Source: Mastigias papua
Lineage: Eukaryota > Cnidaria > Scyphozoa > Rhizostomeae > Mastigiidae
Assembly: GCA_964019165.1 (NCBI GenBank)
Contig: OZ025269.1
Location: 9,584,191 to 9,648,190 of the forward strand
Reading direction: 5' to 3'
DNA: 64,000 nt
The notes beneath the pieces were generated by a model that was not told the origin of the DNA, ran no database searches, and saw nothing but the letters and a program-made list of their open reading frames with translations. A program made the position numbers and the translations under genes. Below, piece by piece: positions 24,101 through 64,000 of the stretch; within the stretch, counting starts at the first letter, position 1, and the number at the start of each line of letters is the position of its first letter.

Positions 24101-24804
24101 GTATATTCTCGTAATATATCACTTCTCATTTGCCCTATCACAGTTTCATTTTGTTCTATGAAATTCAGATCACAATTTCCATTCCCGTTTGCTTCCTCTT
24201 GATTCTGGTTTTCAACATTGTTTAAAACTTCTCTAATATCTTCTCTTTTACAATGATCCGTAGTCTCGTCTCTCTGGTTGTCACTCACGTCAGTCACAGT
24301 TAGGTTCTGAGAGTCATCCATTTCTCTCCCATTGCTTTGGACTTCAAAAAGGGCTTTATTTTTGATCACTTCTTTTTCCGCGTCAGTAAGACGGTTATTT
24401 TTAAGAATGTCTCTCCGGACATTTGCTAACTTATTGCAGTCAAGATATTCTCGTGGATTTTTAGAATGTCTTTTCCAGATGTTAAAAGTTGCTTCTGTAA
24501 TATTTCTTCCTGATGGCTCGTTAAGTGCACAGTAAAATGCAAATAAAACTTCTTTATATTCCTCTCTAGTCCATTTTGTACGGGTGATTTTCTTTCTAGA
24601 TACTTGAGTTGTTGTTCTTGGTAGTTCAGGGTTGGGTTGATCCCGGTTCTGATGGCTATCCAAGGATTGAGAGAAGTCTGTTCCAGTAGCAGATTTTTCG
24701 ACCTCAGCCTGGTTCCACACTGAGGGACGCGGTCCTTGGTTATCCGCGCGACGACCGATGCGGCATGATTTTGATCTGGTTTGCATATTTATAGCAAAGT
24801 GCAT
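21127..24804 (-). CDS. ORF of the REL-type LINE: reverse transcriptase and PD-(D/E)xK endonuclease
   Basis: About 1225 codons if counted from the first ATG (24804-24802). The frame is open 19 codons further to a TTG at 24861, just after a TGA. It copies its RNA at a nicked target. Order (residues from 24861): basic N-terminal domain with TRTKWTREEYKEVLFAFYC (about 90-110), helix-rich and Myb-like in look; a long helical linker; RT with IDYRKAFDS (about 624) and FYMDD (about 730); a zinc knuckle CRLCEDKVETIDHLVAGC (about 1052); and the restriction-like endonuclease with RPDIIVKD and LLIDMTVPSDRN (about 1140-1165), which supply the D and D/E of the PD-(D/E)xK fold. No premature stop or frameshift. 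Confidence 0.9.
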   Translation of the reverse strand: MHFAINMQTRSKSCRIGRRADNQGPRPSVWNQAEVEKSATGTDFSQSLDSHQNRDQPNPELPRTTTQVSRKKITRTKWTREEYKEVLFAFYCALNEPSGRNITEATFNIWKRHSKNPREYLDCNKLANVRRDILKNNRLTDAEKEVIKNKALFEVQSNGREMDDSQNLTVTDVSDNQRDETTDHCKREDIREVLNNVENQNQEEANGNGNCDLNFIEQNETVIGQMRSDILREYTKIRNIEMKDRQSLVKVKSNKQALKQIKIANYAMKEILEELEPDLTELNQLIYATACVVNPKTNNNSKPKTNKCKKPKWKEKIEREIEYFRGEISILEELSKGVAVKTRKARKVIRKYKLSPEQTKIPEITETLKQKIQLKAQRIRRYEKRTKFFRQNKLFKDDPKRLYREIGKQTIEVNDIPSENEMKNFWSSIWSNDKGFNADAEWINKVAEKYKNIETQSWDYITVEELENALKKSQKWKSPGIDKVPNFWLSHMSAMHKLLAKQMSEIISEPDLTPKWLAEGITYLLAKTPETTNAKNFRPITCLSTTYKILTSVLTDRMYTFMEANKLFPLEQKGCKRGSYGCKDQLLINRMLMENCQKNHRNLSMAWIDYRKAFDSVPHGWILRALDIFKLSPTIINFLQHNMRLWNTNLRLTHANGTAKTDSLRIKCGIFQGDSLSPLLFCISLIPLSIELNNAGYGYQIMGKSINHLFYMDDLKLFARNDSELTGLLDTVKHFSDDIGMQFGLDKCAKATFTKGKIVKAENIILDVSTTIKELEHEGMYKYLGIQEAEGVANAANKEKVRKEFYRRVRAILQTELNARNKIMAINSLAIPIVTYGFNILYWTMPEIKRLDVKVRKLLTINKMHHPKADVDRLYTRRSDGGKGLLQLELMYKTTTIGLQTYLDSTEDWMLQLVNRHEKTKKVHSVSCQSRKFECELELSPIDTNETQPTKLAKIAKQEAKRKGLVAIKSKWEQKPLHGQYALRSKDADIDQLNTHQWLRCAGLKAETEGFIMAAQDQSLFTRNYQANIIRNGTDPRCRLCEDKVETIDHLVAGCPILAPKEYKDRHDKLGQYLHWRICQHYNASHAEHWYEHHPEPVTKGNDATILWDFTIHTDRSIKANRPDIIVKDHKEKTCLLIDMTVPSDRNLSLKEYEKVSKYKDLEIEIQKMWNLKVTIVPVVIGALGMIQKTTEGHIKRIPGNPCLQELQKIVLNGTAHLLRRVLSI

Positions 24805-24861
24805 TTTATTCTTACTGCCAAGAGGTAACTTTGAGGTTGTACCATCACCAGTATTTTTCAA

Positions 24862-25262
24862 GAGACACCATCTCAGTAATCAGGAGCATATTATCAGCAA
24901 TTCACCCGGCTAATCCGGAACCGCCGAAAAGACACTCGGGTTTTAAATCAGAGTTTTCCTTCTCCTAGGAGATCTACCACCCAAGGTTTAAGGAGCCCCT
25001 CCTACCCCTCGGTTTGAATTCAGAGTTTTCCTTCTCCTATGTAGACTGCCTACCAAGGCTAACGAGTCCTACATGCCCGGAGCATCTGGTTAAAAGGCGC
25101 CAGAAACTCGCCCTCACCCCTTCTCTCTGTTAGTTCCATGCAGCTCCACCACGAGCAGGTCGAGAGCTGGGCTTTAGTTGTCAGAGGCTATTGGAGACGC
25201 AGCCAAATGGGGCATTTTATGAGACAATTGGAGCTCATCCCAATTGTCACCCCGGCAATGAC
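24862..25262 (-). other. 5' UTR of the REL-type LINE
   Basis: More GC-rich than its surroundings. Holds two related blocks of about 50 bp around 24950 and 25025 (GAGTTTTCCTTCTCCTA followed by a degenerate CTACC...AAGG motif), possibly internal promoter repeats. Confidence 0.55.
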
Positions 25263-25275
25263 AACCTTGAGAGCC

Positions 25276-25276
<1 letters not shown>

Positions 25277-25313
<37 letters not shown>
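25277..25313. repeat. ATT microsatellite
   Basis: About 12 tandem ATT units between two LINE copies. Such tracts are typical tails and targets of these elements. Confidence 0.9.
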
Positions 25314-26112
25314 AGAAGAATTTATGCAAATGGTCCCTCTCCCCCACATCTGCATGCTCTTTCTGCTTCCAATCTGAGACTCTTCAACATGTTGTTTCCA
25401 GTTGCAAATCCTATCTTCAAGATGGTAGATATACCTGGCGTCATAATTCCGTCCTTTTACATCTTGCGAAAACTCTCTCATCAGTAGTCAATAGCACATT
25501 ATATGCAGATCTTCCCTTTTTTCCATCTCCTTCTTTGATAACTGGTGATTCTCTTCGTCCAGACCTAGTCTTAGTAAGCAACAGTTCATGCGTTTACCTG
25601 CTAGAAGTCACTGTTGGCTTTGAATCAAATATACAGATAAATAGTGACCGTAAGGCTACTAAATATCTCCCTCTTATTGCTGACCTCCAAAATTCTTATT
25701 CTACTGTGAAACTTATAAATCTCTCCATGAGTGCTCTCGGAATACTTGGAACGTCTGCTGAGTCCTTTCCATCAATGCTCAGAGACTTAAACTTCGATGA
25801 TACTACCAAACATAAAATCCTGTCTAAAACAATTAATATTGCAGTACGTTGTACTTATTATATCTTTTGTAGACGAAATAAACCTTGGACTAACCCTAAT
25901 TTACTGGACTATTGACTATGACTTTACTACCTTAGTATTACAGTTACTATTGCTATTACTTTACTTCAATTTGAGAATATTTGTTTTTTTTTTTTTTTTT
26001 TTTTTTTTAAGTTGCAGACTTGCCAATTATGCACTGCCTTAATATAGTGAGGTGTATGATTGTATACTTAGATTGCATTAATATCATGAGGTTTCAAAAA
26101 AAAAAAAAAAAA

Positions 26113-26149
<37 letters not shown>

Positions 26150-26150
26150 T
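25314..26150 (+). mobile_element. 5'-truncated fragment of a second REL-type LINE family
   Basis: Begins with the zinc-motif region (frame-broken LETLQHVV...SCKSYL...RYTWRHNSVL, about 25365-25450) and continues through the restriction-like endonuclease to a 3' UTR. It ends in an A run plus TTA repeats (26095-26150), a normal LINE tail. A 25-base T run interrupts the UTR at about 25985-26009. The same family recurs at 55435-56010, including UTR similarity around GCCAATT...GTGAGG. Confidence 0.75.
25535..25915 (+). pseudogene. restriction-like endonuclease domain of a REL-type LINE (fragment)
   Basis: 126 codons open. LRPDLVLVS and YLLEVTVGFESN give the P-D...E-x-T arrangement of the PD-(D/E)xK nuclease that nicks target DNA in this LINE class. 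The C-terminal CTYYIFCRRNKPW is a family signature shared with the copy at 55437-55889. The frame is intact here, but the upstream RT is missing, so the copy is dead. Confidence 0.75.
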
Positions 26151-26159
26151 ATCTCTTAA

Positions 26160-26700
26160 AGGCCGTAGAAAATACCTTTTCTGCTCGTATTGCTTCGCTC
26201 CATCGAGCTTGCCAATATATACATTGTCGTTTTTGCCAGGGTTCATATGCGAAATATCTGGTCAGTCGAGTGCTGTTACCAACCACCGAATCTGCTCTAC
26301 TGTTTTTCATTTGCGTTTGGACCAAGGCGTTTTTTCTGAATCTGTGCTATACGCAATTGGTACTTCGATGCTAAACTGGATATAATTTCCTTCTTCTTAT
26401 TTGGACTCTGTGGAAGAGCGTTGTCAGTTTGTTTCAAAGAGCGAATTTTTGTACCGTTATGCTTAAATGAGGATGATTGTGAAACTGACGTTTTAGGGGA
26501 ATCATTAAGAATGTTCTTTGTTTTTTCTGCAGCCTTTCTTTCCCTAACTTTTTCCCGTATTCTTCGTATTTGCCACGATGAAAGAACTTACGGTGATCTC
26601 TTTCCAATTTTTTCCTCTCTTTTTCTCTTTTTCATAGCTCTTCTAAATTCTTTTGACCAAATTTTCGACAGTATTCTCGATTCTTCACCTGCTTGCTAGT
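26160..26700 (-). pseudogene. degraded basic, coiled-coil-like coding remnant
   Basis: On the minus strand, from about 26703, the reading MAPTSKQVKNREYCRKFGQKN followed by Lys/Arg/Glu-rich sequence resembles the start of uncharacterised transposon-encoded proteins with repeated REYR/RKKR motifs. A stop and frameshifts break it within 100 codons. The family is not identified. Confidence 0.3.
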
Positions 26701-27550
26701 TGGAGCCATTAAAAAGATTTCCAGAAGTTCACCAAAAAAGTACACCAAAAAGACAAACTTTACTATGAGTTGTTGTAAAGATATGCGTCTGACGTGTGCG
26801 ACTTTGAGAATCGCTAATTTTCCGCCAATTTTGCAATTTTTGGGCCCCTGTGGAATCTGTTGGACGGAATGGTCACTTTTGAAATAAAAATAGAAGACTT
26901 ATAATTTGCAGCACACAACTGCAAGCACTTTTCTTTCCACGCTAGGCAGTATTGTTGATAACTTAGCAATGATCTGTCTTAAAATGATTGGCTGTTTTTC
27001 TGAGAAAACAACTTTAGTGGTCCGATTTCTGTTGGACGAAACCAGAAAATTTTTAAAGAGAATTCAGTACAAGGCTCCTGTTATACAAAAGCAACGTACA
27101 TGGTTCTGTCTTTTTTGTGCAGAGGGAATTCATTTTAGCTAAAAAACATACAAAAGCCTTGAAAATATTAAACAATCTTTCAGAAGTGATGAACTTCTGT
27201 TTATTAGGCCTTTTCCGTCCAACAGATTTTGGAAGCAAAATTGCTACTTGTATGTCTTAAAAAGTACAAAAAGATAATTTTCCGAAATGTGGCATCAGAA
27301 TTTTTATAAGTTTCATCGTGGTACCTTTCGGATTTTGAATCTTTACCATTACTACATCACATTTTTTATGAAGCTTATATGTTACCCTAATTCAAAACAA
27401 CACCCTCACCTCTAACGTATATACAGTATATGATGATCAGTATGGAGTTTCATACCCACTATCCCCGTCACAATAAATAAATGATAGGAATCTGTCATTA
27501 TTGCCTAGTGATCAATATTACGAAAAAGTCTATCAAATCAAGCCAAGTAT
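26701..27550. other. non-coding or unrecognised stretch
   Basis: Short ORFs occur on both strands. A minus-strand stretch at about 27240-27050 may be a further old transposon remnant, but I could not assign it. Confidence 0.3.
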
Positions 27551-27775
27551 AGCTCAAGGGTTTTAAATCAGTTTACTGCTCCTTGGCGAAAGGAATATCT
27601 TCCTAGTCTCTTGGAAGCATATAGGCCTAAAAATAGTTCAACAGAGTGGAATGTTAATGTTGGAGATGTTGTTATTCTCAGCAACAACAGAGGGAAAAGA
27701 AGGTTTGGGAAATTTTGTAAAATAGTAGAAATTTACAAAGTTCACGATGGTGCTATTCGCAGGCAGTCCACCAAG
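27551..27775 (+). pseudogene. BEL/Pao retrotransposon integrase C-terminal remnant
   Basis: The frame reads FTAPWRKEYLPSLLEAYRP, then WNVNVGDVVILSNN...KFCKIVEIYKVHDGAIRR. This matches the layout of the domain after the integrase core in BEL/Pao elements (W-x-EYL, GD-V, G-I-x-E-x-Y, DG-x-R). It has lost the usual W before the G-x-I segment and turns into a Lys/Asp-rich low-complexity run (KDIKDVKNRKDIKDVK). No LTRs or integrase core remain. Confidence 0.6.
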
Positions 27776-28707
27776 GACATAAAAGACGTAAAAAACAGAA
27801 AAGACATAAAAGATGTAAAAACCATACACTCATAAAATAGACATATATTTCGGAAATGCGGACATAAAAGAAATTTGTTCAGATGCATCCTGAAAAATAT
27901 TCGATTAGTAGCACAATGTGTTAAGTGATGACTACTAAGAAACAAAGATATTTTTTAGATTTCTCAGTCATATTGTGATTTGTGCTGATTGATAAATTTG
28001 AATGTACATGTGAATGCTTTGGAGTTTTGGTGGCACCAGTTTTGATTGGGACCATCCATAGAGGACGTCTGGCTTCTCGGGCAATTTTTTGTCCCCCCTC
28101 CCCTCTGTCCAAGCTCTCTATTGGAAAAACATGTCATTTTAATAATCATAATAATCATAATCGTAAAACATATTTACTGTTGGTTTACCATAGTTAAATA
28201 TTAATTTACACCAACTATCTACTCTACAAAAGAATAAGATAAAGGAAATAAAAGTAAAAGCTTCGTTATATGCAAATGTAACACGTGCAACTCCTGCCAT
28301 TCCAGCTACTTATACCTTTTTTGAATTTTATAAGAGAGGATGTTAATTTAGCTCGTCATTCAGGGTATTTGTAGGGGTGCCCATTTCCCATGACTACCCT
28401 CCCTTTGCTACTGATTTCCTTTATGGACGGCCCCGTCACTAAGATCAACACCGGACATAAAATGGACATAATTCCAGGAAAGATCTCCCAAAAGACGTAA
28501 AATAGACATGTTTTGAAAACTGGAAACACATAGAACACATAAAATCAGGTAAATCTCTGGTGGGGGCCCTGTATTTGATTCGCAAAGATAGAGTTTGGAT
28601 CAGCAGATAACGGTAAGAAGATGCTAATTCGACCTGTGAAGCTTTAGGTTCCATTGGAGGTACGTTTTAGATACATGCCATAAGCCACTGCACATAAGGT
28701 ACATGCC
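27776..28707. other. upstream flank of the USP34-like gene, nothing recognised
   Basis: No ORF with family resemblance. Two fragments near 27775-27830 and 28455-28545 share AAAAGACGTAAAA / ACATAAAA motifs (GGACATAAAATGGACATAAT-like), which suggests pieces of one old repeat. Confidence 0.35.
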
Positions 28708-28715
28708 ACTCCTCT

Positions 28716-28868
28716 CAGGAACGAAGGAAGCATCTAAAAAGTGGGGGGTCAAGTCCTAAAAGGGGCACATTACCACGCCCATTTTTGCTTCAAAGGGGCA
28801 CTTTTGCATAGTTTGCTAAAAAGTGGGGGGCCATGGTCCCTCTGGCCCCCCTGGTTCCTCCGTCCCTG
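28716..28868. mobile_element. hAT-type MITE immediately upstream of the USP34-like start codon
   Basis: 153 bp. The ends are inverted: CAGGAACGAAGGAA at left, and CAGGGACGGAGGAACC as the reverse complement of the right end. The flanking octamers ACTCCTCT (28708-28715) and ACTTCTCT (28869-28876) agree at 7 of 8 bases, fitting hAT. Two AAAAAGTGGGGGG blocks lie inside. The right end is 18 bp before the ATG at 28887, so the element forms part of the 5' UTR or promoter. Confidence 0.7.
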
Positions 28869-28886
28869 ACTTCTCTGCATAGTGCG

Positions 28887-61593
<32,707 letters not shown>

Positions 61594-62440
61594 GTATGCA
61601 TTTATTATTTTTCCGATCCTTTTGTCTTTAATATATTATCTCTCTAATTTCATAATGTGTATGCACGTTTGTAGTATTAAGAGGTGCAAGTCGAAGTCGC
61701 AAGAAAGTATCACAGTTAAAGAAGAAATGGACCCGACGTGTATTTATATATTTTATATATAAGTTAATATTTTATTCAATGCCCCATCAGAAATTAAATT
61801 TAATGTTGCAAATATACAGTAAATCATAAATTATTATTATTGATAATTATCAATGAAAAACAAAATTTAGTTTGGATAGAGCTAGGATTTGATTTATTTC
61901 TAATCTTCCAGGTAGACACCCTTAGTCTGAGTTCTTCAACTGAATTTATAGCTTTTTTAGTTTGTACTCTTAGGGTCCTAATGAGCGGGTGGTCATAATA
62001 AAACAGGGGATCGGAAATACTTCTAAATCCTTTAAAACAGGAGGGGGGAAGGGTCAGAAGTAGTTCTAGAATCTAATGAAAATTGACTTGTCCTGTGAGC
62101 TTCAAGCAAACGACAAGAGACATGTATTGGGTGAAGGAAACACTTTTCTAGCATAAGAAAAATGTCTTCTGAAGGAAAAGATTGCCAAACTTGTTAATTC
62201 CTTGAAATGTAATAAACGGCGGGTGCCCTAATAAGCTACGGAGATCCTGAAAAATTCTAGAGAAGTAATGCGCTTCCCCCCGTTTATTAGGAACCTATCA
62301 GTAGAGCAGGGGGATTTCCTGTTTTTCAATATCTAGCTATTTCATTTCAAGCTGTAAGTTCAGAATGTGGGAAGCTATTTTGTACATCCCAGCTTAAACT
62401 TTAGAGTGCAGAGGTTTCTATTGCTTCTTGTGCCATACAT
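61594..62440 (+). other. start of intron 9, non-coding
   Basis: Donor GTATGC, then AT-rich sequence. Nothing was recognised before the LINE remnant. Confidence 0.6.
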
Positions 62441-63236
62441 TTACTATTTTGTATGCCATCGTTTTATTTCTTTGCCAGTAAATCTTAATGGAACCAGAGT
62501 TTCGGGTCTTTTCATTCTACGTGGATGACGGATAGATGAACGCAGCCTTTTAGCATTCCGGTTGAAGGTTTTTATTCCCGTGCTCTCAGAGATGTTCTGT
62601 AGCTCCTTTATCACCTGGGCAAGCTCGTTAATGTCTTTATAGACTGTTTTCGTGCGCATATCGTCAGCATACCTGCTCAATAAAGAAAACTGCAAGCAAT
62701 TTTCAAAAGTCATTTAGGTATATGACGAAGAGAAAGGGGCGTAGGCAGGAACCCTGGGAATTGTGACAGTTAGTCTCCAAAAGCTCAGAACATTTACTGT
62801 TCATTCTGCAAAAAGTTTGGGTTACTTGAGTTACCATCGAAGCCTGTTGACCTCTTTACCCCATACACTATCCAAAAATGTTTCTCAGACAGTATTCTGT
62901 AAGGCACTGCATGGAAGACCTTTTTAGAACTAAAAGCTTGGTCATATGACTCTGTTTAGAATGAATGCTGTGAAGCGATTCATCATTACTTTCTTCTAAA
63001 AATGTTATAGGAATAGTAGGCTGTAGCTTACGAAACGCATTCTAATTCTTTGTTAGCAACTGTTTCTCATTGAAGCAGTAAATCAGTTGATTATGAATAA
63101 TCTTTTCCAGAATCTTTCCATACATGGGCAGAACGGATATAGGCCTGCAATATTCATGTCATCCCTTGGAACTGATTATAAATTGGGTCCACCCTTTCAA
63201 CCTTCCAGATATCTGGAAAAGCTCCTATGGTGAGCG
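62440..63236 (-). pseudogene. heavily degraded LINE reverse transcriptase
   Basis: Across frames on the minus strand: GAFPDIWKVERVDPI (about 63230-63190), SVLPMYGKILEKIIHNQL (63140-63085), LLVLKKVFHAVPYRIL (62940-62890), PLSLRHIPK/FLFVIYLND (62740-62715) and SRYADD (62670). These are successive RT motifs of an APE-type LINE. Many stops and frameshifts; dead and old. Confidence 0.65.
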
Positions 63237-64000
63237 ATAGGGTCACGCTAGACAGTTCAACTTTGATTGATCATATAGCTACCATACACTGCAACAATAT
63301 TACAGAGAGTGGAGTGCTTAAGATTAGTCTTAGCGACCATTATCTTGTATATTGTGTAAGAAAGTTACGTGGTGGTGTTAAACACCAGCACAAATATATT
63401 ACATCTCGTCAGTTGAGAAATTTTAATCACGAGGCTTTCCTCACAGATCTCTCTGAGATTGATTGGGAGGCACTCGTAGCTAGTGCTCAAGACATTGATG
63501 ATGCAGTACGCAAGTGGACCCAAATATTTTCGCTTATTCTAGAAAAGCATGCGCCTACCTTAAGAAGACGCGTATCCGATAGATATACGCCTTGGCTGAA
63601 TGCTGATTATTTCAAATTGGCTAAAACGAGAGATAAGTTGAAAACTCGAGCTGTAAAAAGCAACTCAAAATTGTTGATGGAATCCTACAGGCAAATTCGC
63701 AACAGGTTAAATAACTTGAATATACAACTTAAACGTGAGTATTTCTCTGACAAAATCACACAGTTTCAAGGCGACCTCAAGAAAACTTGGAAAACCATCA
63801 ACCAAGTCATTAACAAAAAGTCGAACACTACAATTGTGCCTATGCTTACCGTAGACGGGCAAACAATTAGGGATAACAAAGCAATTGCATCATCAATGAA
63901 TGAGTACTTCTGCAGCATTGGGAATAAACTTAGTGAGAAAATTCCAAATAAAGCCAACCCACTCTTGTCTTGTGAATACCCGTTTGAAACTCCTCCATTA
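63227..64000 (+). CDS. LINE ORF2 segment: end of APE endonuclease and linker (runs off the window)
   Basis: Open for 258 codons from an ATG at 63227 to the window edge without a stop. STLIDHIATIHC and SDHYLVYCVRK are the last conserved blocks of the apurinic endonuclease of Jockey/CR1-type LINEs (the His of SDH is catalytic). A Lys/Arg-rich linker follows (YTPWLNADYFKLAKTRDKL, KTWKTINQVIN, IASSMNEYFCSIG), which normally leads into the RT. The 5' part of the element is missing, so the ATG is probably not native. It starts where the minus-strand RT remnant begins, head to head. Confidence 0.75.
   Translation, partial: MVSDRVTLDSSTLIDHIATIHCNNITESGVLKISLSDHYLVYCVRKLRGGVKHQHKYITSRQLRNFNHEAFLTDLSEIDWEALVASAQDIDDAVRKWTQIFSLILEKHAPTLRRRVSDRYTPWLNADYFKLAKTRDKLKTRAVKSNSKLLMESYRQIRNRLNNLNIQLKREYFSDKITQFQGDLKKTWKTINQVINKKSNTTIVPMLTVDGQTIRDNKAIASSMNEYFCSIGNKLSEKIPNKANPLLSCEYPFETPPL

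Larger units (their letters stand above)
21003..25262 (-). mobile_element. full-length non-LTR retrotransposon with restriction-like endonuclease
   Basis: On the minus strand, a 5' UTR (about 25262-24862) with two related blocks around GAGTTTTCCTTCTCCTA is followed by one intact long ORF, then a 3' UTR ending in an ATA/AAT-rich tail (about 21015-21003). Its 5' end abuts an ATT microsatellite at 25277. Having RT plus a C-terminal restriction-like endonuclease and no N-terminal APE domain places it in the R2/R4/NeSL side of LINEs. The exact clade was not assigned. With an open ORF and both UTRs it may be mobile. Confidence 0.82.

Overview
This is nuclear DNA of an invertebrate animal. It is AT-rich and transposon-dense, with GT-AG introns and an intron-split gene that can be followed across half the window. 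The LINE and other repeat protein families look most like those of cnidarians (corals, anemones, octocorals). That assignment is inference from family resemblance and the species is not determined. No rRNA, tRNA or CRISPR array was recognised. The only host gene I can support is the 5' part of a plus-strand gene for a USP34-type giant deubiquitinase. Its nine exons, from an ATG at 28887 to 61593, join in a consistent reading phase. Together they give 307 codons resembling the N-terminal helical region of USP34; the catalytic domain must lie beyond the window. Introns of 0.3 to 17.7 kb separate the exons and are full of transposon remains.

The region upstream of the gene (1-28.7 kb) is almost entirely mobile DNA. 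It opens with a LINE 3' fragment (1-200). Next is a complete hAT transposon with 8-bp target duplications and a coding frame broken only by stop codons (764-3267), beside a 37-bp minisatellite. A full-length Ty3/Gypsy retrotransposon follows (3866-11184), with LTRs identical by eye, intact gag and pol, a likely -1 frameshift heptamer, and an unexpected MYND-type zinc finger at the start of pol. Then come a partial foldback element (13.66-14.39 kb), a broken 4.2-kb minus-strand gene of an unclassified transposase-like family (14.69-18.94 kb), a Harbinger-type MITE (19249-19931), an intact minus-strand non-LTR retrotransposon with RT and restriction-like endonuclease (about 21.0-25.3 kb), a fragment of a second such retrotransposon (25.3-26.15 kb) and a BEL/Pao remnant (27.55 kb). 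A small hAT-type MITE ends 18 bp before the USP34-like ATG.

Within the gene, intron 1 holds a degraded LINE. The 17.7-kb intron 3 holds a 35-bp-arm hairpin, a LINE tail, a CTCCT satellite, a 1.7-kb foldback element with 9-bp duplications, a 0.5-kb TA-flanked MITE, a perfect 20-bp hairpin, Gypsy and RTE remnants, a 130-bp TA tract, a pogo-like region, a 39-bp-arm hairpin and a TA-flanked MITE with internal CCCGCC arrays. Introns 6-9 hold more LINE pieces, a second Harbinger-type MITE and a 135-bp-arm palindrome. The window ends inside a still-open LINE ORF.

The points most worth following up are the MYND finger and frameshift in the young Gypsy element, the unclassified 14.7-18.9 kb coding family, and the hairpin at 36479-36556. 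The last lies inside a host intron and folds best on the sense strand.
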